From assembly GCA_034437515.1 (NCBI GenBank), contig DAOTTX010000365.1:1-16209 (forward strand): DNA of 16,209 nt, given 5' to 3'. This document shows, one piece after another, positions 6,972 through 14,200 of the stretch (the first letter of the stretch is position 1; the number at the start of each line of letters is the position of its first letter). The stretch comes from DAOTTX01 sp034437515. GTDB taxonomy: Bacteria; Chloroflexota; Anaerolineae; Aggregatilineales; Phototrophicaceae. The translations under genes were made by a program, and so were the position numbers. Below the pieces are notes generated by a model. That model had not been told where the DNA came from. It saw nothing but the letters and a program-made list of their open reading frames with translations, and searched no databases.

Positions 6972-9497
6972 CTAGAAATATTCTGATAGAAGCGTGTAAA
7001 GCTGGCTAATGGTCTCAGGATCAGACGGATACGCCTGGCCTTCACCAATTTGTGCGATACGCTGTAAGACACTCAGGTCGGCATCCGCACCGTAAGCGAC
7101 GGTATAAATGATCGTCGTGCCTTCATTCTGGTCGAGTTGGCGTTCAATCGTCTCGACGATACCATCACTCTGACCGTCGGTCATGGCGACGATCACCTGC
7201 GCCCGGTTCTCGTCCTCCTGTTGGTCGAGATGTTCTATGGCAAAGGCGATTGCATCATAGAGCATGGTACCGCCGCCGGATTGTAACTCGCGGATGCTGG
7301 CAACCATGCGGTCGTTATCCAGCGGGCCGAGCGGTTGCAACAGGCTCGCGTTATCGGAGAAGGCAACCAGCGCGACGTGGTCACGCTCACTTTCGATCTG
7401 ATCGATGAAGGAGAGTAACGCACCTTTCACCCCGGCAAGTTTTTCACCTTCCATACTTCCGCTTACGTCAACCACCAGCACGATGTTTGCCGGGCGTTTG
7501 GTCAGGAGCCACGCATCCTGAATCGCATCGATGACACGCGGTGACGGCACCTGAAGCAGTGTTTGTGGTTCGTCGGTGTCGATGTTGAACTCTTCGCGCA
7601 GCACGGAGCCATCCGAGTCGAGGGGGACGGAAATATCAGCAGGCCGATACCCCTGCTCTAAGACGAGTGATTGCTGTTCGGCTTCCGTGACGAACGTCGC
7701 AAAGTTACGGAACACACGTCGCTGGGCATCGGTCACCCAGTCACCATCGAGCAAGATCAACGGATGATCCATCCAGAACGTGCCCTCTTCCGGGTAAATT
7801 GCCACCAACTTCGTATTTGGGCTGTTCTGGTTGAAGAAGATCACTTTTTGCTCTTGTGTGACGAACGCATCCAGCAGGCGACCACCCGCCGCCAAATTGC
7901 GCGTAATCACCCGGTCTTCGGATTCGGCACCATAACGGTTGACGGTGGCCTCGATCTCGGTGACGAATTCAAGCGCGTCTTCCGATTCAATGTCCGCCAC
8001 AGTCAGGTTATCGAGTTTGCTTGTGGCCGCATAAAATTCTGCGGTCAGCGTGAGTAACCCCGTCGCGGTGCTAGCAGAGGCATGGCTCCACCGGAAGCCG
8101 GCGTCGTTCTGCGCTAGCTCCACGAGATCAACCCAGCCGAGGTCTGTTTCTGGATAGCCGATCTCGATGGCGCGGTCTTCCAACATGGCGATGACCATCG
8201 GACTGAGCGCGTAACGCTCAATTGTCCCGACCAGCGGCGACGCATCCGGATTTGCGGCCTGCCAGTTCTGGTCGATCTGGCTCACCCAAATCGAGGAGTC
8301 CGGCGAGACAGCACCATACCAGCCGTCGCTGACCCGGCGCATCATCTCCTCCATCTTCACGGGCACCGGATGAATCGGTGGTGTGCCTTCATCGCGGGTG
8401 AGGTTATAAGCGTTCACCAGTTCAAGGAAAAGGTCTTCTTTATCTTGCGAATAGGCCAGCACGAGTGTGTCTTCCGGCAGTTCTGGGGGCCATGTGACGT
8501 CGAGTGCGGCGGTATAGGGTTCTTCGGGCAACCAGGAATCGACCTGAGCGCGGTTCGCTTCGATCCACTCTGCCGCAAGTTGATCGAGCAGTTCCGGTGA
8601 CCGCCCTTCTGTGGCAACGCGGCGCATCACCTGCCCGACATCCGCACCCGATATTTCAAAATTCTGCATAATATGGACGATGTCCGGGTGTGTGGCGATA
8701 AAGTCAGACCGCGTCAATCCCCGGTTGAACGCCAGCGGCAGATAGGGTTCTGTCCCTTCGATCCAGACGGCGTAATCATCAATCGTCCCTTCTTCGGGGA
8801 AGGCGACAGGCTGGTACATATAGAACACCGCCGGTTCGTTGTTTGAGATGCGCTGGTCAATCGCCGTCAGCATCGACTCTTCATCCGGTATCGGGTCGAT
8901 CTCGTAAGAAACACCCAGGCCGTAATCCTCTAAAATCTCGCTGTGACGCTGAGAACAGGCCCAGGCTTCGGGACAACCGAGAATATCCCCTTTACCATCG
9001 TTGTCATAATCCAACGCTGCGATGATGCCTGGGTCGAAAAGGTCTTCAATGCGGCTGACGTCGTATTGCTGCGCGAGGGTATTTGAAACCATCCACCCCT
9101 CGAACGCATCACGCGCCTGACCGCCGTAGCCCTGCCCGACGCGAACCAGAGTAGGAAACTGGTCAAAGGTGAAGTCGTTGGTCGGGAACCAGGCACTCAT
9201 GAAAACATCGGCGACACCTGTATCAACCATCTCGAAAAATTCCGGCACAGAATCGCCATTGGCGATCTCGACCGTGTAGCCGAGTTCGTCTTCCAGGATG
9301 GCCTTCATTACATAGGTCGGCAGATAGATGCCATCCCACCAGGTATCGCTGGAGACGAGCACAATTGTTTCGCCATCTCGCTGGGTTGGTTCAGGCATCG
9401 TTTCGAATTCCGCTGGTGATGTGCTTTCCTCAGAGCCACAAGCAGATAACGTCACCAGCAATGCCAAAAAGATTATTGTCAAATATTTGGTAGGCAT
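6972..9497 (-). CDS. Three-domain lipoprotein: OpuAC betaine-binding + solute-binding + von Willebrand factor A
   Basis: 841 residues with a lipoprotein signal (lipobox LSAC, C20). Residues about 43-320 are OpuAC-like: SSDTWWDGIYLPTY, DTGVADVFMSAWFPTND and CPEAWACS, rich in aromatics suited to caging a quaternary ammonium group. Residues about 340-620 form a second extracellular solute-binding domain, including RYALSPMVIAMLED, FRWSHASASTATGLLTL and EQGYRPADI. Residues about 672-841 are a VWA domain with an intact MIDAS: D677-x-S679-x-S681, T744 and D774. Such domains bind a divalent cation and a protein partner. Solute-binding + VWA proteins are a known type; the extra N-terminal OpuAC domain is unusual. 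I chose the ATG at 9497 rather than 9512 because GAGGA lies about 8 nt upstream and the signal peptide then has normal length; it starts 4 bp past the preceding stop codon. No transporter partner is nearby. The joint function is inferred. Confidence 0.9.
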   Translation of the reverse strand: MPTKYLTIIFLALLVTLSACGSEESTSPAEFETMPEPTQRDGETIVLVSSDTWWDGIYLPTYVMKAILEDELGYTVEIANGDSVPEFFEMVDTGVADVFMSAWFPTNDFTFDQFPTLVRVGQGYGGQARDAFEGWMVSNTLAQQYDVSRIEDLFDPGIIAALDYDNDGKGDILGCPEAWACSQRHSEILEDYGLGVSYEIDPIPDEESMLTAIDQRISNNEPAVFYMYQPVAFPEEGTIDDYAVWIEGTEPYLPLAFNRGLTRSDFIATHPDIVHIMQNFEISGADVGQVMRRVATEGRSPELLDQLAAEWIEANRAQVDSWLPEEPYTAALDVTWPPELPEDTLVLAYSQDKEDLFLELVNAYNLTRDEGTPPIHPVPVKMEEMMRRVSDGWYGAVSPDSSIWVSQIDQNWQAANPDASPLVGTIERYALSPMVIAMLEDRAIEIGYPETDLGWVDLVELAQNDAGFRWSHASASTATGLLTLTAEFYAATSKLDNLTVADIESEDALEFVTEIEATVNRYGAESEDRVITRNLAAGGRLLDAFVTQEQKVIFFNQNSPNTKLVAIYPEEGTFWMDHPLILLDGDWVTDAQRRVFRNFATFVTEAEQQSLVLEQGYRPADISVPLDSDGSVLREEFNIDTDEPQTLLQVPSPRVIDAIQDAWLLTKRPANIVLVVDVSGSMEGEKLAGVKGALLSFIDQIESERDHVALVAFSDNASLLQPLGPLDNDRMVASIRELQSGGGTMLYDAIAFAIEHLDQQEDENRAQVIVAMTDGQSDGIVETIERQLDQNEGTTIIYTVAYGADADLSVLQRIAQIGEGQAYPSDPETISQLYTLLSEYF

Positions 9498-9501
9498 AGG
9501 G

Positions 9502-10704
9502 TTATTCCTCATATCGTTCGATGTACCATTCAGTCAGGTTGTCGAGGCCGCGAATAGACGCGGGCCGCATTCGTGACGCGCTGGGGATGTTTTCCAGCAC
9601 ACCGATGCGCTGCCATTCTGCGATCAAACCACCATCAATAGGACACTCCGGGCACGCAGGCCGCAGACCGAAATCCAGGGCTAGCGCCTGCTGCTCCGCA
9701 CTCAGCAAAAATTCTTTGAAGTCGAGTGCGGCCTGTTTCTCCTGTGCGGAGGTTTCATCCCCCATGTAGATCGCATAAGGGAAGTCAAACCACGAAATCG
9801 GATCCGGGTAGACGATCTGGATGGTTTCTCCCCAGCGACTTTCAACCCCGGTCATCTGGGTCAGCAGGAACGCCTCGACGAGTTGACCGGCGTCGCCGTT
9901 GCTGCGTCCATACAGCAGCATGTTCTCCGCGCCGACCGGGCTAAAATCGACCACAGTGTCGAAAAGATCTGCCAGCCAATCGAGGAAGTCCGGGTTCTCA
10001 AGTTCGTCAGCCGTCAGGCTGGGGTTATCGAAGAACTCACCGGCAGCGCCGACCATAGCCGTCAAACCGGCGGGGTCACGGACGGGATGCGCTACGACGA
10101 GTTTGAATTGTCCCCAATCTGCGTCACCGCCGAGTGACTCCCAATCCTCCTGGAGTGACGCCTCGTGGAGTTGATCCCAGGAAAGTTCTTCAGTATCGAA
10201 GTACTGGGTCAAGATCGAGTACTGCTCTTCCCATATCCCCCAGACCAAAGGCGACAACGCGACCGGCTGCGCCCGGTAGCGCCCACCGTTCAAGAAGATG
10301 TCCTGTCCGGTGCGATCCAGACTGTTTGCATTGGCTTGCTCTACCCAGATGCGGCTCTCCGCTAGCCAGGCGGTCGGCACGCGGTCAAACTCATCTCGGC
10401 TCCACTTATTCAGCGCAGATAATCCCTGCATCGGGACGACCTCAATGACAACCTGACGACCGTCGATAAACTGCTCACCTTCGTTATAGGTCTCTACCGC
10501 CTGGCTGACCCAGGGTTCAATCGCCAGGGCGGAGATAATCTGCACTTCCAGGTCAGGGGGCGGGGTCGGTTCAGGTGTGGGCGTCGGCTCAGGTGATAAC
10601 TGGTCTTGTGCTGCTGGGATCAAGATCCCGACTACAGCGGCACTCAGCATAAATAACAACACAACAATGTGGACAAACCTCATTAATGTGCTTAACTTTG
10701 GCAT
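9502..10704 (-). CDS. Membrane-anchored extracellular solute-binding protein
   Basis: 400 residues. An N-terminal hydrophobic segment (about 10-30) lacks a lipobox cysteine, so it is either an uncleaved anchor or a signal ending near IPAAQD. A Pro/Thr linker (38-50) then leads to a solute-binding domain. That domain resembles the middle domain of the next gene: ALSPLVWGIWEEQ against ALSPMVIAMLED, a similar HP...GL segment, matching helices around LTADELENPDFLDWL, AGQLVEAFL against GGRLLDAFV, and DFGLRPA against EQGYRPA. The two therefore look like paralogues, this one without the VWA part. It is the first gene of the three-gene operon; its stop is 4 bp before the next start. An in-frame TTG at 10719 could add five residues, but the ATG at 10704 gives a better signal start. 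Its ligand cannot be read from sequence. Confidence 0.8.
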   Translation of the reverse strand: MPKLSTLMRFVHIVVLLFMLSAAVVGILIPAAQDQLSPEPTPTPEPTPPPDLEVQIISALAIEPWVSQAVETYNEGEQFIDGRQVVIEVVPMQGLSALNKWSRDEFDRVPTAWLAESRIWVEQANANSLDRTGQDIFLNGGRYRAQPVALSPLVWGIWEEQYSILTQYFDTEELSWDQLHEASLQEDWESLGGDADWGQFKLVVAHPVRDPAGLTAMVGAAGEFFDNPSLTADELENPDFLDWLADLFDTVVDFSPVGAENMLLYGRSNGDAGQLVEAFLLTQMTGVESRWGETIQIVYPDPISWFDFPYAIYMGDETSAQEKQAALDFKEFLLSAEQQALALDFGLRPACPECPIDGGLIAEWQRIGVLENIPSASRMRPASIRGLDNLTEWYIERYEE

Positions 10705-10910
10705 GGCATTATCCGGCAATTTGTCTGTCGTAATCTATTTAATTGTAACCTATCTCTTGCGAGTAAGAAGCCCTATGAATTGGGGGGAAAGACAACACCG
10801 CACACAATCAACGGGATTTTGCCTGCCCGCTGGCGCACATGCGTGGCAGATGCTGACAGCGAAACCATCGACCAACAGCATCCGCTCTCACTTACGTAAA
10901 CCTTACAAGC

Positions 10911-10938
10911 ATTCTATGAACTATCACTAAATTCTCAA
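10911..10938 (-). promoter_or_regulatory. Candidate sigma-70-type promoter of the binding-protein operon
   Basis: On the minus strand TTGAGA (10938-10933) and TAGAAT (10916-10911) each match the -35 and -10 consensus at five of six bases and are separated by 16 nt. Transcription would start near 10904, leaving a leader of about 200 nt before the ATG at 10704. The palindrome TTACGTAA (10892-10899) would lie just after the start point, where an operator could act. The box match is direct; activity is inferred. Confidence 0.4.
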
Positions 10939-10974
10939 AAGATACTTCAAGAACTTAAATTAGTTTCGTTTTAA

Positions 10975-11011
10975 TTTACAAAATTCATAATCTTCCTTTA
11001 CAAAATTTATA
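10975..11011 (+). repeat. Direct repeat pair in the AT-rich divergent region
   Basis: TTTACAAAATTCATA (10975-10989) and TTTACAAAATTTATA (10997-11011) differ at one base of 15 and begin 22 bp apart, about two helical turns, so both face the same side of the DNA. They lie upstream of the operon's promoter candidate, where an activator would bind. AT-rich sequence raises the chance of coincidence, but a 14/15 match is long for that. Confidence 0.45.
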
Positions 11012-11249
11012 TGTGACCTGCTTCGAGCACTATTTCAGCCTCCATTATCTGAATATTGTAAATAATTTTTAGATTTCACCAAATGTCTGTACAATCATAC
11101 GCATACCAAGATATGCTCTGAATGTTCCATCCTATTGCTAAAATCGCTATGTCTGTTCAGGTGAATGAAGGAATTTTTGCCTAGAAAACAGAGAAACGAA
11201 ACATTAAACCTGTGTTGCGCAGGGCATTGTAACTTAGCACAACTTTACT

Positions 11250-11266
11250 GAATCAATCGAATCAAT
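11250..11266 (+). repeat. Short tandem repeat before the giant gene
   Basis: GAATCAAT occurs at 11250-11257 and again at 11259-11266, a 9-bp period, directly upstream of the ribosome binding site GAGGGG. It may be incidental, or it may affect leader structure or length. Confidence 0.3.
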
Positions 11267-11280
11267 TTAAGAGGGGAAAC

Positions 11281-14200
11281 ATGAATCGAATTCGAATGTC
11301 TCGAGCAGTGTTGTTGACACTGTTGTTTACTTTGCTGTTTAGCACTAATTTGCTCTCCACTGGGGCGCAAGGGGTGACCAGCGTACAGGTAAACTTCCAG
11401 GTTGATAACACACCCATTGATAGCTACACACCAGATACCGGACTCGGTTATGGTGATCGAGGCGACGGCCAAACCTTTGGCTGGCGCTCCGCGACGACAA
11501 ACAACCCGGTCGATTCCAGTGGCGCTGGCAACGGAGGCGGCACCCGTGACCGCGATGGCGTAGGCACACTGCTTTCTACACTGAACCACCTCCAACGCGG
11601 TGATTGCTGCGACAGTGGCTTCACGACAGAAATTTATTGGGAATACGCACTCACCGACGGTTTATATGAAGTAACCGTCATGGTCGGTGATGCGGCTTCA
11701 GAAGGTACGGAAAACACACATCATATTATCAACGTCGAGGGCGTGAAGGCCGTTGATTTCGTCGTTCAGGATGGTGTCGCAAATCAGCATCAATCCGGCA
11801 CCGTGACCGTTCAGGTCAGCGACGGTGATTTAACGCTTGATGCCGATGGTGGCTTCAACACCAAAATCAATTATGTTGAGATCGTCAGTGCAGACGCGAC
11901 CAACCCATTTGTGCAGGGGACACGCCCCGCCGATGGTGAGACCAACGTCAGCGTCGGCACCAGCATCAGCACGGATAGCATCATCGGCACGCCGATTGAT
12001 GAGACGACGGTCAACAGCACCAATGTCTATCTCTATCCGACGGCTCAGGGCGACTCCCCGGCCAATCACGTCGCCGTCTCCTCGGTGAACGCTTCCGGTG
12101 GTCGTGACGCAATCACGTTGACTCCGCTCAACGAACTCGCCCCCAACACACAATACACGTTCGTCATCACCGATGGTGTGCTGAACGAGGCAGGTGAGTC
12201 GATGGTGCCGTATGAGGCCACCTTCACCACCGGCAGTCAGGTGATCGTTAACCCGACCGATATTACATTCACCAAGCAGGACTCCGGCGCACAGCCGACG
12301 TTTGCTTATTCCAGCCTGACGGTCGGCCCGGATGGACGCTTGTACGCGGTGACGACCAGCGGTGCCGGCATCACCGGCGGTGAAATTTACGCCTGGGACA
12401 TCAACGCCGACGGCACACTGAGCAACGAAACCACACTCAAGAACAGCACCGGTCAGGAATTATTCAACGGTCGCACATTGATCGGGATCGAATTCGACCC
12501 GGCAGCGACCGCGAACAATCTGATCTTCTGGGTGACGCACAATGACAGCGGCTTTAGTGGTGCAGATAACTTCACCGGCGGTATCTCGAAGATCACCTTC
12601 GAGAGCGGCGCGTGGGTACGCACTGATATGGTCACCGGGATGCCACGCTCTACCAAAGACCATCTGACCAACAGCCTGGACTTTGGCCCCGATGGTGCGC
12701 TCTACCTGACGCAGGGCAGCATCAGCGCGATGGGCGACCGCGACAACGCCTGGGGTAACGAACCGGAAACGCTGCTGAGTGCGGCAATTTTGCGTATTGA
12801 TACGACCCTGCTAGAAAACTATGTCGCACAGAACGGCGGCCCCTTGAACGCTGCCACCGGTGACGCCAACCCGAACGGCTCCGGTGAAGCGGGTACTAAC
12901 CTGCAAGACCAGTTCAACTACGGCTTCGGTGAGATCCCCACAGGCTTCTATGACCCGGCAGGGACAAATGCGCCGGTGACCGTGTTCGGTTCCGGTATAC
13001 GTAACGCCTACGACCTCGCATGGCACAGCAACGGGCAGCTCTATGTGCCGACCAACGGCTCCGCTGGTCCGGCGAACGCCCCCGGCACACCAAACACACT
13101 ACCACCGGCCTGTAGCGCACAGTATCGTCTGGACGGCGTCGCCTACACGCAGGACGCCCCGACGACAACGGGGATCGAGACCCAGCGCGACTATCTGTTC
13201 CGCGTGGTTGAGGGCGGGTACTACGGTCACCCGAACCCGACCCGCTGCGAATACGTGCTGAACGGTGGTAACAGCGGCAGTACACCGGCGAATACCGGTG
13301 TTAACAAGTACAACTTCGGTGTTGACCCTGACCCGAATTATCAGGGCATCGCCTATAACTTCAGCTATAACAAATCTCCGAACGGGGTGATCGAGTATCG
13401 CAGCGGTTACTTCGGCGGTGCGTTGAGCGGGAAACTGCTGGTCGTGCGTTACAGCGGGAACGATGACATCATCGTGCTGACGCCCGACCCCGCGCTCAAC
13501 GGTGACATCAGTGAAGCAGACACTGACATCACAGGCTTTGGCGGCTTTGCCGACCCACTCGACCTGACGGAAGACCCGGCGACCGGCAACATTTATGTGA
13601 TCGAATACACCAAGCAAGGCAGCAAGATCACATTGCTCAAGCCGGACGACCCGAACTTCGGGCAGGGTTTCCCGAATATCGCCGTCAATGACACCACACT
13701 GATCTTCGATGACGTGACCGGCGGCAGTGCCAGCGCCACGCAGAGCGTGACGGTCAGCAACACCGGCACCGAGGTCTTGAACGTCAGCAACGTGACCTTC
13801 ACCGGCGCGGACGCGGGTGAATTCACCGTAGATAAGACCAGCTTCGCCGTGCAGCCGAGCAGCAGCACGACCCTGACACTCGCGTTCGACCCATCCAGCG
13901 AAGGCCCAAAGGTGGCGACCCTGCAAATCAGCAGTGACGACATCGACACACCGACCGACCTCTCGGTTGAGGTGCGCGGCCTGGGTAAGGACGGTCTGGG
14001 CGGTTCTGATGAACCCTCACTGCAATACATCCTGGATACGTTCGACTACGACATCAACGTCGGCGATGACAATCCGGCGACCAACATCATCAACAGCAGC
14101 ACCCAGGACGCCCCGCTGCTCGGTGACGAGGTCAGCATTCAGCAGTTCCAGAAGGCGGGCATCGGCCCGGTAACGCTGGATGTGCTGGCAGTCTTCGGCC

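Larger units (their letters stand above)
10705..11280. other. AT-rich divergent intergenic region
   Basis: About 575 bp between the minus-strand binding-protein operon and the plus-strand giant gene. The part nearest the operon (10705-10910) is of ordinary composition and would be its untranslated leader. 10920-11110 is strikingly AT-rich compared with both flanking genes. It holds a minus-strand promoter candidate (10911-10938), a palindrome TTACGTAA at 10892-10899 and a 22-bp-spaced direct repeat (10975-11011). I recognise no small gene, tRNA or known riboswitch. The plus-strand gene has a good ribosome binding site (GAGGGG at 11271-11276), but its promoter is not obvious. Confidence 0.6.

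Noticed and set aside
10705..10719. TTG at 10719 as start of the membrane-anchored binding protein
   Set aside because: It would add only five residues; the ATG at 10704 directly precedes a normal basic/hydrophobic signal segment.
10705..10910. Possible riboswitch in the operon leader
   Set aside because: Some self-complementary stretches are present near 10820-10860, but nothing matches a riboswitch core I know.
10577..10930. Plus-strand open frame spanning the start of the binding-protein operon and its leader
   Set aside because: It overlaps the signal-peptide coding region of the opposite gene, has no ribosome binding site and shows no domain.
13099..13926. Long minus-strand open frame (275 codons) inside the giant gene
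   Set aside because: It is opposite a continuous 1643-codon frame with recognisable domains; the translation resembles no family and reflects codon bias of the true strand.
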